Both the position numbers and the translations under genes were made by a program. Source: Ulva prolifera (taxonomy: Eukaryota > Chlorophyta > Ulvophyceae > Ulvales > Ulvaceae). Taken from it: a stretch of 64,000 nucleotides of DNA. The notes under the pieces were generated by a model. The model was not told the DNA's origin, searched no databases, and saw nothing but the letters and a program-made list of their open reading frames with translations. The stretch covers positions 7,761,985 through 7,825,984 of the forward strand of contig CM041196.1 in NCBI GenBank assembly GCA_023078555.1, given 5' to 3'. The stretch's first letter is position 1, and each line of letters begins with the position of its first letter. Positions 47,676 to 59,892 of this stretch are shown piece after piece.

Positions 47676-49526
47676 ATCATGATGGTGCATGTCACGTGGG
47701 ATTATTAGACCAGCACTTATGATCAGAAAGCAGAACATTGTCCACGGCAGTCCTCCAAGAAAATCGAACCAGCTCTTAAGAAATCACGAAGCACCCCCTT
47801 GTCCATCGGTTTGTAAGTGGATGAAATCATCATGGTGAAACTGAAAGTAATCTCAGGACTCAACAATTAATGCCAACATGCGGCGTCTATGGCGCTCTTG
47901 ATGCTATCGACGAATTCAATCAAGTTGGACCTCTGTCGTCCATCAGAATCTCGACGGTGAAATTCTACGCCAGGAGCAAAGAGTACATGGCTTGTCATAA
48001 GTGAAGCTTCTGCACGCTTTGTTCTGTTATACCCTGCCAGCAATCATTGGAGTGAAACCGTGTTACCATGGACGTTCGGAAAGTACATGCATGCTGTGAA
48101 GCATTGCGTTGGTACCTTGCCTGCCAGTGGTTTCTGTTTAGCGAAACACACAGCAGGGATGGCACGTCTGGGAGCAAGGCGGATTTGTTTGAACTTGCAT
48201 TGACCCCGAGGCCATTCGTCACATGATGTAAGCTTGGAAAACTAAAGCTAAGAATCCGTGGATTGTATCGCTTCCAGTCCAAGTACAGAACTAACATCCT
48301 TCATTCAAGCTTTGTACTATGTCAAATTTCAGAAACTAGCAATGTGCACATTATCATCTGATGTACTTACACAGTGAGCAAAGTCCGTGCCAGCAACCCC
48401 ATTGACACTGATCACTATCAGTGGTGGCACCCAGAATGCAAGCACATACGTGTACTCTATATTCGACCACCAAAAACATCAACCTGAGGGACATGCCTCG
48501 AGCCATGTTTTGGTTTTCTCCCCCCCTTTTTGGATGTCAGGTCTGTGGTGGAGATAAGGTCTATATTCCGTTTGTTTGGTGCTCTGTGGCTGCGTGAATG
48601 GCCCACTTGTCTTGTCATGGCTTTCTGGGCAGGCCTTGTCTGCACGTGCCACCAGGATCACAGACCTTTCTGACAAACCGTTTTGCGCGATGTGGTAAAG
48701 ATGTGGTCAGATGACGCGCACGCACCATGCTGCTGGGTCTGTCGCTTGCGACACTAGTCACTTCTACACCAGCTGGTGAAGCGCTTACAGCTAATCCTGC
48801 TGCGCTGGCGTTAGCCTTGGATAGGCTGTGGTCAATTGTCAAGTCTTGACCGGCTGCTATGTTGCTTGCAGGGATGCATGCTGCGCCATGCCTGATGTGC
48901 TTCACTTCAGATGCTGATTGCGTGCTTTGACAGACATAGTTGTCCCCATGCACGGCAGGTGCTGATCCTGGCTCAGATTCGAGTCTTGTTCCCACCCAGT
49001 TCCGGTGTGGACCAGTCGAAGGTACAGGCCGCATTGAACAGTGGTTCAAGCCCGGAATCATATGAACTCCACAGCTTTGTGGCAAATTTATAGGAGAGTA
49101 TGGATTGGAAGGGGCTATACTTTTGCCGTATTGGATTTCATGACCATGCCAATCATGCGTTGCGTTGCCCTGCATGCCACCGGCATTGCCCACTTCCTTG
49201 TACATGGAACAGTTCCTATGACCTGCACATTGTTTCCTGATCAGGATCTTCCTGCAATGTGCATTCTACAACAAATCTGCTGACAAAGCTATATAATGCT
49301 CACAGAACTCCTGCGATCACCTCAACGCTGAAGACAGCCCACTAAGGATTCCAGAACAGTGCAACGACTACTGTGAGCTGTCTGTATTACCATTTTGAAT
49401 CTGGCTTTGGAGGCGGGATACTGCTGAACTTTGGTCCTGCCGATGATCCACCGCACTCCTGCGAGTATCTAAACACATGCGAACATCTGAAATGCTGCCA
49501 CCATGCATAAACCTGCAACAACCGGC
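47676..49526. other. Region with only weak frames
   Basis: The longest frame is minus 49205-48615 (196 codons, Ala/Ser-rich middle, basic end). It may be a downstream exon of the coiled-coil gene at 49.5-51.5 kb or non-coding; no domain is visible. 47.7-48.6 kb shows nothing I can name. Confidence 0.3.
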
Positions 49527-51459
49527 TCATGTTGCGCCAGCTCCACCACGAACAAGATAAAAATCATGCCCGTGAATTCCAGACCTGGTTTTGTACTGTG
49601 ACCGGCTGTTGCCCGCGCTATCGATAGTTTGATAAACCTCTTTGAGACGCAGCTGTGTCGTGCCAGTCATGCCCTGCTTCAGGGGCTTGCGCTCCACAGT
49701 CCTCATGACAACATGAGCTGGTAGAGATACGTGACCGGCTCCTGTAAATGGCTTACTTACGAAGTCTGAACCATTTCGGGTTGTAACAGGCGATGTTTGA
49801 ACAATCGGCATTCTGGGTCTGTATGCTCGCGTTGCTTCAGTATCCATTTCAGGGCTTTCGGGCTCCTCTACATAGAATTCACATTCGGGTATTGGCTCAA
49901 CTGCTGCTGCCTTGGTGTGCACAGCTTGTGTGTTTCCCACACAGTGAATTCCGATGCGGCCACCATGAACGATCCCACAACCAGCTGCAATGCAGTCGTC
50001 AGGCCTGTCCCTCGCCAGGGCTCGTAAGGGTGCAGAATTCTGTTGTCTGGGTGTACTAGGGGGCGTATGTGTTCCAGTTGCCGCAGGTAGGGGTGAGAGT
50101 GCAGACACAGCCCGCTTGATTTCATGCAGTTCTGCTGCCTGCAGTCTTGAACAGGTGTCCATGAAGTGCCCCTTGTTGCACTATTCTTTTCACATGAAGG
50201 AGAAGTGCACCTTTGTTAGCTCCTCTGCTTTCAAGTCTTGGCACTGCTGCTGGAGGACTTGCAAGCTCAACGCTAGAATATCGACAGTGCGCTGTATCTG
50301 CTGCCTGCTGTGCTGTTGTGAGACAATGGTCTGATGTAGATCATGGCATCGGCCACGTACGCTTTCTGCCATGGACACGAAAAGCTTTGCGGATTCGGCA
50401 CTCAGCTTGGAATCTGTGCTAGAATCAGACAATTGCTTGACCAAAGAACCACAACCTTGCTGTAATATGCTGGATCACCTTATCACTGGCGAGCCTAGTG
50501 ATTGGTCGTACCTTCATGCTGTGCTTCCAAAACTCTGATGTGGTACTTCCTTTGCTTACATTGCAGTATGTGTTGGCGAAGTCTTTCTTTGTTGGATCGT
50601 GCCTTCTGCTGTAAGGCTTTGAGCTCTGCCTTTGCTTGCTCCCGTATAGTTCCAATGCCGTCTACTGATTCAATGTCATCACGTTGGGCAGACAGCTTCC
50701 CAGGTTCAACACAATCCGTTGAGCTCTGCTGCGGTGCCTTGCCTTCCTATGGTTGTATACCCTATCAAAAAATTAGCCTTCCAACTCCAGTGTCATGTCA
50801 GTGACCAACGAACACAGCAAGGTGTATGGTGGCCCTATCATGTGCCGAAACTAGTGTCTCGCAGAACCACAGGAAAACGCGCACATGATGCCCACATGAG
50901 ATCGAGCGTTGCCGCTGCAGAATGCACTCCATCCGCGCTTGCAGCGTTCCCAGCGCTGCTATCTTTTCTCCACATGCTTGCAAATGATTTTGCTCTGAGG
51001 TTTGGAGCACAAAAATATCATCATTGAAGCCTTGGAGCGTTGCACGCTGTTGTTGGAGACATATCGACTTCTCGTCCAGATTTTCTTCAAGATGATTGAG
51101 CCGTTCAGATAGTTTTGACAACTGCGCTGCCGGATCAAAATGTGTTGACATTTCGACCATGCATAAGCAGATCGCCAGATGATACACGCCGCAAACACTA
51201 CGGCTGCGTCTGCCAATGGAAAAGACGTGCTAGATATGCATAATGTACGGGGGCCTGTGCCTGTGCCCTGTGTAGCTTTCGAAAGTGTAGCTGTCGACAC
51301 CACTCCCGCGAGAGGCCCAGGAGCAATGGTTACCGCGGAAGGAGCCTGATAAACGCTGTGCGTCGAGAATGCGCCGTGCGGACGAATAACTGCAGCTGGC
51401 CTTGCAAACAAGGACTTGCGTTTGTGGTGATCAGCAGGATGCGCATGAGACGTCGGCAT
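49527..51459 (-). CDS. Coiled-coil protein, function unknown
   Basis: A minus-strand gene of several exons. It likely starts at 51459 with a basic, low-complexity head (MPTSHAHPADHHKRKSLF). Heptad-rich segments follow: about 51130-50890 (LSKLSERLNHLEENLDEK, then CGEKIAALGTLQARMECILQ), about 50700-50560 (REQAKAELKALQQKARSNKE) and about 50420-50200 (QQIQRTVDILALSLQVLQQQ). The C-terminal exon, 50162-49527, is Pro/Thr/Arg-rich and ends in GHDFYLVRGGAGAT. The splice sites between blocks are not all fixed. The pattern suggests a structural protein of centriole, kinetochore, cilium or synaptonemal type, but I cannot name it and do not assign a function. Confidence 0.5.
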
Positions 51460-52402
51460 ACAATGCGGGTGCCAGATGCGCCGTGCTTGTATTCACATAT
51501 TGTAATACTTGTTTATAGATGTCGCAGCAATGTGTAGTCTCGGACAAACGCTGAAACCACCACTCCACGTTGACGTTTCGCAGGTCATGTCCCGACTATT
51601 GGGCACGTCCTACATCCCAGCACGGACCAATGCATGAAACTTTGGCGGCTTCGTGCTTCGATCACGCGGCAAGACTGTCCCGGCTAACGCAATGCACCAT
51701 CGGCTCCACGACGACACTACCTGCACTGACAGAGGGTACATAGACAATGCACGCACGGCTGAAGCAAAGCGTAGACGTGGCGACGCGAACTGCGATGTTG
51801 CAGCTGTATGCATGCATCACAGCAGAGTGTTACTCGATTGGTAGGTTCTCTACCTGGCAAGACATGGCATGGTTATCTCAGTGATAGTTGACTATCCCGG
51901 TGATTGACTGGCACTTGTTCGGCAATTTAATGGTCTGCTCGGGCAGCCGCAGCCACTCAGACACTGTGACTTTCGTTCAATGAGATGAATTCTTAGTTTA
52001 CATCCACAATGCCGTGGGCCCACCGCACACTTTGCATCATAAGAGATACAGGAGGTGTCGCACATGTGATGGACGTCATCACCTCAGGGATAAAAAATCG
52101 CCGTTGTGCATGACACCATACTCACAAGGGCATCATCATGAGAGGCCTTTCACACATTCGCCTTACGGCCGATCAGGACGACCTACACCCACACGGCCCA
52201 ACCATAACCAAGCAATATCAAGACCTGGGCGAATATAACACTTCCCGCACTGTACATGAATGCTTGCAACGTGTGCCGCCTTTGCCCCATACCTTCTATC
52301 TGCACCAGAACCAAATACAATCATCATCATAGAAGTTTTTTGAGAAGATGACAAAATCACCAGGTTACAAGTATCAGGCAAACTGACAATGGAGATGACG
52401 CA
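51460..52402. other. Intergenic region between coiled-coil gene and FEX
   Basis: Short frames only. A further C-terminal FEX exon could lie near 52160-52380 on the minus strand, but I cannot support it. Confidence 0.35.
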
Positions 52403-53779
52403 TCAGCGGCACTGATATGTAGACAAACTTACTTTATACGCAGTACATGTCATGATTTGAGAGAATTTGAAACGATACGAATGAAATATATCTGTTGGCC
52501 ACTGACTTGGCTCCAATGGCAGCATCCGCACCTCAGCAGCCCAGGTGGAAGCTGTTGACAAAGACCCATGAACTCCCGTGATAGTTGCATTGCACACTGA
52601 AGACCACACATTGTTTCGGACGTACATTTGCATTACCGCATAGATGACAGCACCGGTGCCACAGGCCAACATGTTCGCAATAAGCGTTCCCAATGGCAGC
52701 CAAGCAAATCGCTTCCAACCTCGGCCTACATGCACTTCGCTTTGGGACACCCTCAGAGATGTGACCTGGTCCATGAGGTAGCGTACCAAACACGACGCAA
52801 GTTCAAGTGGTGCACACTGTGGGGTAGCTTGTTCCACAGGCCCATTTGCCACCGTCCCGCAGCACCTAGTGGTGCCAGTGCTGCAGCAAGGAGCACGCCC
52901 GGCCAGTCATCATGCTTTGCTGAGAACCCAAACGCTGCAAGAGCGAAGAGAGCCGCAGTTGATGACAACAGGATTATGGACCCCCCAACTGCTGCAGAAT
53001 ATGGACTTTGCCCACCTTTAGCCCGCTCTGCAATGCATGTTGCGTCTGGGGAGACGCTGGCCTGGTTGCTCGCATGATGAATTGGCGATCTATCTGCTGT
53101 ATTGGGAGATGTTGCATTGGCCTGTTCAGGCATGCTGCCAAGATGTGGCCCTGCATCTGCATCACTGGCATTCTGTGTCTGTTGTTGCTGTGCGTCCGCA
53201 TTGTGAGAGGTTGACGGAAAGGGAGCCGAGGTGTGATACTGCATCGAGCAATATCTTGCCATGAATGCACCAGCCTGATAGCTGTGCAAGATCCCCTGCA
53301 TCCCAAAAACGATGCAAAATACTGCCTGCATAGGGTTGCGTTGACCGTGGGTCCCCACACCACCCACCAGCATGCGTCCCACCTGAAGCATCCTGCGTGC
53401 AGCTGAATAGATGTCAAGTATTGCAAGCAGGAAACTACTATCATGAACTTGCCTTGGAGGCACACCAGCTGGAGAATGTGGTCAGTGAACCACACAGTCC
53501 AGTCTTGAGACCTAGCAGCACAGGCGGGGATGGTTGCCACATGTTTTGCTTCGGCAGAATTGCTATGCAGCTGCCACCAGATTGCAAACATAAGCTATCT
53601 GCTGTGCTCAGGAGCCCCATCAGGAAGCATCCTAGCATATTAGCAGCAACGTCTTGGTAGACAGCTCCACCAGGACGATCATGGCCATCACTTGTGACGC
53701 ATGCACCCCAGTCTAGACATTTCCCACCTGCGAGACTACGATCCTGGCTATTCGATGTTGAAGTTAGCAATGTTAGCAT
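52403..53779 (-). CDS. FEX: Two-domain fluoride channel/exporter FEX (CrcB/Fluc family)
   Basis: Minus-strand exons 53779-53466, 53392-52816 and 52765-52403 join in phase to 417 codons. Domain 1 has VAANMLGCFLMGLLS and GLKTGLCGSLTTFSSW, the Fluc 'GxCGxLTTFSxW' signature split by the first intron (Trp codon TG/G). A loop of about 100 polar residues follows (Gln/Asn/Ala-rich). Domain 2 then has LAPLGAAGRWQMGLWNK, PLGTLIANMLACGTG and GVHGSLSTASTWAAEV. Fluc channels export fluoride across the plasma membrane as antiparallel pairs; in eukaryotes both halves are fused as here. The first transmembrane helix of domain 1 must come from an upstream exon (above 53779) that I could not place. The last residues after AEVRML may also continue in another exon. 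Confidence 0.82.
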
Positions 53780-54589
53780 GGATGGTCGGCCGAACTCAAA
53801 GCAAATACTGCCATGCCATCAATGACCAGCAGCAGAAAACAGCAGGAAGCACAACAGGACACTATGCCGCGAATCCCTTCTGGACTCACTAACCTAGCAC
53901 ATCGATAGCTATGGAAAGGCATGGGGGATTCAGCGCACCAAAAGCACGACTTAAGACCTGCCTGAGCAAGGCACCCACCTGTGCACCGATGCAGACACAA
54001 GCGGCACTGAACAGGTGCACAGCTACGCTGGAGCTATCACGCAAACTGCGGGCCTTTGGCATTTGTATGATTCTCGTAAGCAGCCTCTACTGCAGGCTGA
54101 TCGTACCGCCAGGCGTGGCACATTTCCCAAATAGCGGTAGATTGTGGCGTGTATGCGCAAAGCGACCTCCATATGAGCCCTTAGACGAGCAGGCATGTAC
54201 CTCAGTCGTTCACCATGCTTGCATAGTTCCAGCGACGTGGGGATGCGAATTATCGGACGCTCATGCCGGAAGACAGCCACCTGTCATGCAACACTCGCAA
54301 AGCACGCACACATGTGATACATCATAGCCACGACGCTAATGTATTGGGCGAAGCTGCTGTCCAAGGGCCCCCTGGCCAAATCAAAGTGTTATGGTGTACG
54401 ACATGAGCCGTTACAGGGCTGCTGCCAATCCGCATCTGCACGTTACACCTGATCTGAGACCGCCCAAGCCCCTAAGTATTTGCAAGTGCCAGCGGCTGCA
54501 CAGCGCCTATGAGGCAGGCGTTAGCGTGCTTCGGGCTCAGCTGAGCTGAGACGAACAAGACAGTTTGGCATCACGTACCCACAGCTGCA

Positions 54590-55390
54590 AGCTTGTCTTG
54601 TCTCACGGGGATTGGCCTCGGCACCCCGGCGGGTGAAGAAATCACAAGTACGATCACCATCCAGCGCACAACCCACTGTAGAATCATTTTTGCCGCACAC
54701 AGCGAAGAGCTGTACCACGCCCCGAACACAGTATGTTATTGTGTTACAAGGATGAAGGTGGCGAGGCGGGCAGCAGCGCGACAGAAGCAAGCAGATCAAG
54801 TACACACCCACGCAACACACACAAGACTCACCACGCTGTGTGTGGGTGCTTGTTGTGCCTTGACGTTGGCTGTTTCTCTCCTGCTACGTGCGCATTGCGT
54901 TTCTCGTGCTCTCCCTTTTGGTCCTGGCGGTGCTACCGGCCCCTCCGGCTTTTTCCTTTGTAACACAAGACTCACCACGCTCCCAGGAATCTTCACAGAT
55001 CCTCAGACCGCCACACACCCACACACGCACACATACACATCGCCCCAAACACATCCACACAGCACCCAACGCCTCAATGCCTGTCCCTGCACGACACAGC
55101 CGCGCCCGACACGGTGCTGCCCGAGGCCGCCTGTCCAGGCCACCCGACTGCTGGGGGCCTCCCCAGCCCCAAACCCCACCCCACCCCCAGACCCACAGCG
55201 CACCCTGCCAGCCTGGCACACCTCCTCGCAGCCCAGCCGGCCCGCGCTGCATCGCACCAGGGACAATGCGTTGCCCAAGCCGTCCCCACATTCCGTGCAC
55301 ATGCCATCGAAGTCATCCCGCACGCTAAGCGGGCCGTGCGCCCGAGAAGCAGAGGCCATTGGTCGGTGGTATCAAGCAGGCGAGGTCCCC
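54590..55390. repeat. Interspersed repeat with inverted 45-base motifs
   Basis: Contains two copies of a motif in opposite orientation (54741-54785 plus; 54921-54970 minus) and a CA-rich stretch (55010-55080). A GC-rich block (55080-55380) follows, similar to 57610-57910 in the same orientation: shared CTGCCAGCCTGGCA, GCATCGCACCAGGGACAATG and AGGCCAT(C/T)GGTCGGTGG words. The first 70 bases resemble 31087-31155. No intact gene. Class unknown. Confidence 0.6.
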
Positions 55391-56029
55391 ACAGTACGTG
55401 TCTTGCAGCAACGCCAGCCGTGCATACTGATAGTCAAGTGCAGTACGTCCGCATTTTCCTAGCCGTTTCCTTCTGGAACATTGACAACTCCGGATAAAAG
55501 GGACCACATATCCCGAACCCGCACACCACCTGGAAATCCACTCCAGGCGACCGTACGTATCTCGCAGGGCCGCCTCCTGTGCTAAGCGAGCTGGTCATGC
55601 ACGGCTATTTCGGTTTGCCAAAGCTCACACAAAATTGCATCCATAACCTCTCGAAAGAAGGGGCTGCTTTCACACCGTCCTCAACCCATTGGACAGTGGC
55701 AAATGTCCAAATATCCGCACCATGCTGAGTGTCCCACACTGAGACTCCTAGCAGGACGCCCACGACCAAACGAACGCACAGGTTATACGTGTGCGCGGGC
55801 GCGTGCCTGTGCTGCAACCTCGTGGAGAATCGGGTGAAGCAAGAACGAGGCGCAGCACGACCAAGCACCCTCCCTTAGTTGTGCTGCTTGGAAGCCCCTG
55901 CCAGATCGCCTTCACCGCAGACGATCAACCCTCGAAAGAAGCGGCGGGGTAACATGTTGCACGGGCATACAGCTCTGCACAGGGTGATAAGTGTGGCCAT
56001 GCCGGCGAAGGCACCTTGAACCTGGATCC
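55391..56029. other. Repeat-island DNA without recognisable content
   Basis: No gene or repeat boundary recognised between the GC-rich repeat and the LINE remnant. Confidence 0.3.
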
Positions 56030-56310
56030 AAAATGAGACATACGGATGAGTCGGCCTGCCCACATTAGCATTCCTCAACAGTGTCACTGTGGCTCCAGGG
56101 TCTCGAGCCGCCTCCAGATGGCTGTACCTCGAAAACGCGATGTACAATTCTTCCGTGACGCTCCGCTGTGCGGCGACGAGGCAAATCCGTGCCGCTTCAC
56201 CGCTAATGCCACACCATGCGGGGAAGGCATCTGTGCCGGGACTCACCATCTCGTCTAACGCTCTCTCGCCGATCACAGGCCACATTGCAATATTGTCCCG
56301 AGGCCCATGC
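56030..56310 (+). mobile_element. LINE C-terminal remnant
   Basis: Plus-strand translation with interruptions gives NETYG.VG, FLN, ENAM, then MPHHAGKASVPGLTISSNAL and SPITGHI. These align in order with SHETYGRVG, FLNRLA, ENAMRD, ACHAGKAILAGLTVPS and LTGHPAL of the minus-strand remnant at 57.9-58.6 kb. Several stops show decay. Confidence 0.6.
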
Positions 56311-57179
56311 CGCCCCTCTTAATACGTGGGCGCTGGCCTCCACCGTTAGCCCGGACAGGCCAACGGCTATGAGTGTGCATGTGTTTTTGAGCATGCACAT
56401 GATTGTGCGTGTGTGCGTAGCAGGTGTGTAGAATGTGGCAGTTTGGGTATCTCGTGCTCCTGCTGAGAGCAGGCAGTAACACCAACATGCATGTGGGCAA
56501 CCTGCCCCCCAGGGAACTGAGGAGGATGCCCTGGTTGACATGGTGTGGAATCTGATCTGTGCGTTGCTATATCATCATGCATATGGATCTGGTGTTCAGT
56601 GGTGGGGTGCAGGTAGGGTTCCTATTTGTTATGTACATGTGCCTGCCTGTACCTAGCATCAAGGATACCCAGTATTCAACATCAGGTAGCAGTGCGCAGA
56701 GTGGTCGGCTGCGGCCCCACAGCCGTGTGATGGCGTCAACTTTCCGCAGGTCGCTCACCTGTGGCCTCCACCTTGGAGCTGACCAAGCGTCAGCTGTGCG
56801 TCACGGAGGTGATACGCAGCTACATCACTTTGTATATCCCATGTCCGGCTTTGTACGTCCCATGTCTGGCGTGACTCTAGGTATGCATGCACTCGTGATG
56901 ATCTTGCTACAAGCTGTGGGCTGAGCGTGAGTGGTGTGTTTCTTTGCGTTGAATGAGTTCCAATGTGCCGCTGGTATGGAGGGCGGTCTGCGGCCCATCG
57001 AGAACCTGCCTCTGGTGTGCCGGCAAGTGATGGTACATGGCAACCCAACAATGAGGTGACATGCTACCGTCGGACATCATGCTGTGACTGGACGACCGCC
57101 AGATGCAGTGCGTTCGGTGCAGCGGCTAGTGATTGGCAATAAGATTTGTCTATTGTTGTTGGACCCGCCGTAGGCTAGC

Positions 57180-57907
57180 TTGGTCGCGGAGGGAAGTGTG
57201 CGGGCGGTGATGTACAATCATTGCGTTCTTGCGAACACCGGTTTCCTGGCGGGTTCATCAGCACTTGTGTATCAGGTTTCTGCGGCGCCTTCAGTGATAG
57301 ACACAAAGCGCATGCTGGCGGTGATGCCCGCCTCGCCACCGTTGTCCTTGTCACACAGTGCATGCTGACATTGACAGCGGGGTGTAGAGTGAGTGTTACA
57401 AAGATAAATGCGGCGAGGCGGGCAGCACCACGAAAGAAGCAAGCAGAGCAAGCACAAACCCAGACACCCACGCAACACACATTGAACCCATCACGCACCC
57501 AGAAATCGACGTCGCACCCAAAACCTCAGACCGCTACACACCCACCCACACACGCACCCGAGCAGACACACACAGCCCCACACACACCCACACAGCACCC
57601 CAGACAACAACGCTTGTCCCCGCACGACAGAGCCACGCCCGATGAGACGCCGCCGCCCGAGGCCACCTGTCCGCGCCGCCTGACTGCCGGGGGCCGCCCC
57701 AGCCCCAAACTCCACCCCATCCCACCCCCAGGCCCACAGTGCACCCTGCCAGCCTGGCAGACCGCCACGCAGCCCAGCCGGCCTGTGTCGCATCGCACCA
57801 GGGACAATGCGGTGTGCAGACCGTCCCCATGGGGAGTGCACTGTCCCCGCACGTGCCACCGAAGTCATCCCGGGCGCCCGAGGCCCAGAGGCCATCGGTC
57901 GGTGGCA
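57180..57907. repeat. Second copy of the 54.6 kb repeat
   Basis: Has the inverted motif pair at 57313-57360 (minus) and 57393-57435 (plus), here only about 30 bases apart. A CA-rich tract (57480-57600) and the GC-rich block ending AGGCCATCGGTCGGTGG follow. It runs directly into the LINE remnant on its right. Confidence 0.6.
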
Positions 57908-58648
57908 TCAAGCAGGCGGGGCCCCTGAGGGGCAGCTCACCGATAAGGCCGGATGGCCTGTTAGCGACGAGAGGTCATCAGACGGGACTGTGAGTCCCGC
58001 CAAAATTGCCTTGCCCGCGTGACATGCCATCAGCGGAGCCGCGGCGCAGACCTGGCATGCCACTGCACGACAGAGCGTCGTGGAGATATCGCGCATTGCA
58101 TTCTCGTGGAATCGCTGCCGCAACGCCGCGCCAGACTGTGCAGCCATATCAGCAAGCCTGTTGAGGAACGTGAAGGCGGCCGGGCCGACCCGTCCGTACG
58201 TCTCATGCGATAGCGGGGCAAGCGTGAACGCGCCCGCGCCGGCCCAGCCGTACTTTTCGCGTTTCGCATTAGCGCACCGGTCAGGGGCCTCTGCCGAGGC
58301 ACCGTCGTGGAGCGCCGCGGCACTGACATTCGAGGCAGCCAGCGGGTGGGTGACGCACACGTCGTCGATCACCGGCGCGCCCGGGGAGAACGCCAGGATG
58401 TCACCGCGCTGTACGGGACTGTGGGACCGGGGGACAGCCGTAGACCGGGCGGCCTGTGCCTGGACCGACTGTAGCGGCGCCGGCGGCACCGCCTGCGCAG
58501 TGTGGGTGGCGGCCGCACCAGCGGGGGCGTCGGCGCCCGCTGTAGAGTGAGATACAGTCTTGGCGTGCTCAGTCCCACCTAGGACATTGCCACACCAGCT
58601 GGTGTGTCCTGGCCATGGGGAATGTGTTGGTGATGCGTCCAACCCCAA
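57908..58648 (-). mobile_element. LINE C-terminal remnant with putative endonuclease domain
   Basis: A 246-codon frame on the minus strand. A Gly/Ala/Pro linker (AGADAPAGAAATHTAQA) is followed by GDILAFSPGAPVIDDVCVTH, then, after a variable part, NAKREKYGW, then LAPLSHETYGRVGPAAFTFL. This is the same domain as in the LINEs at 25.9 kb and 30.3 kb but only distantly similar, so it represents a second LINE lineage. No RT is present, and its neighbours are repeats. Truncated, although this part is still open. Confidence 0.65.
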
Positions 58649-59892
58649 AGCCTATGCTGATGCCTCTGTGGATATGGTGTGGTGGTGTTGTTACTTGCAT
58701 TTTGCCAATATGACTGTGGCATAAACGTGTCCAGGTCCATCGTTCAGAGTTTGCCCTGGTTAGTCCATCGTTCCGAGTTTTGCCCTAGCTAGGCCACATG
58801 ATCAATGCTGTTGGACAGGATAGACACGCTAGTATTATGCCCTGGCGGTGATATGCTCGTGCACCGTCTGCAGCCAAAATCTCGGCCAAATTGCAATGCT
58901 CACAGATCCGCTTGTCTCATGCATATGGTGGCAGCGGAGCCCGTATCACTGCAGCTGCAGCAGTATGTGTGGCGAATAGCGAGCACAGGGCATGCATACT
59001 TGCGACCATAGAGTCACACCGCAGAGAGTCACAGTGCCTGGTAGGACGGAGTATGTCGCGGCTGGGGTAGAATTGCTTGTGCGGACAATCAAGTGCCAGT
59101 GCCGGCGACCGCGTGACGGGCTGTCGCTCGAACTGTTATCACCTTGTACTTGGACACGGCCAGCGGGCTGCCTTCGCTGAAGCACATAGCTACGTCAAGG
59201 CGCAGGCAGTCACACAGGTGGCATGGCACTGGTTTTAGCACTCGGTGTCGCATCGGTGGTGCTTCCGTATCTGACATTTCGTGTTTTTTGGCAGTCCAGA
59301 CGGTGAGCTCCTGAAGAAGATCTGCCGAAACCCGGCCACAGGTTACAAATTTCAGTCCTTGCTGTGGCTGAACACCGAGTTGAGCATGTTAATGCTTGAA
59401 ATCACAAACATAGCTGACGAGACCCCATCATCGAAGCATACCCAGCACAGGGTCTATCCTCCTGCAGCACAAGCTCTGCTCGTCGGGCACGCGAACACCT
59501 GAAAATCCTTTGGGAATTGTGACACGGGCCAAAAAGTTGGATTGTTGATACACGCTCATGAGATCAGGAAACCGGCCTTGTGCACCTGCAAATGTAAGGT
59601 GGTCATGGATGTCCATTGTGTCCAGGCGCAGTGTATACGCCAGCGTGCTTGACCAGCGCCGCCCCGGCAGTGGGGCAACTGTGTTATGCCTCGTTGTAGG
59701 CTCTGTGTGCGGAGTTGCCCTCCCGTGTGTGTGGTGATGCTGCAATGAATTTTATCACCTGCGAGTGGCATACCCTTGGCTTCCCCTTCGACAAGTCTCG
59801 TATGTCTCTCCTGGGTCAACCTGCAGCCCTGCAGTGTTGGACGGCTGAAACTCTACATATATTGATACGTAAGGGTGTGTGACCATATGCAG
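58649..59892. other. Region upstream of the asparagine-synthase-like gene
   Basis: Should contain the 5' exons of the next gene. A possible exon near 59293-59500 (SPDGELLKKICRNPATGYKF) follows a TTTTTTGGCAG acceptor, but I cannot link it in phase. Confidence 0.3.

Noticed and set aside
54593..55462. Plus-strand frame of 289 codons
   Set aside because: Low-complexity Pro/Thr/His coding from a CA- and CCC-rich repeat. It does not hold together in the related copy at 57.2 kb.
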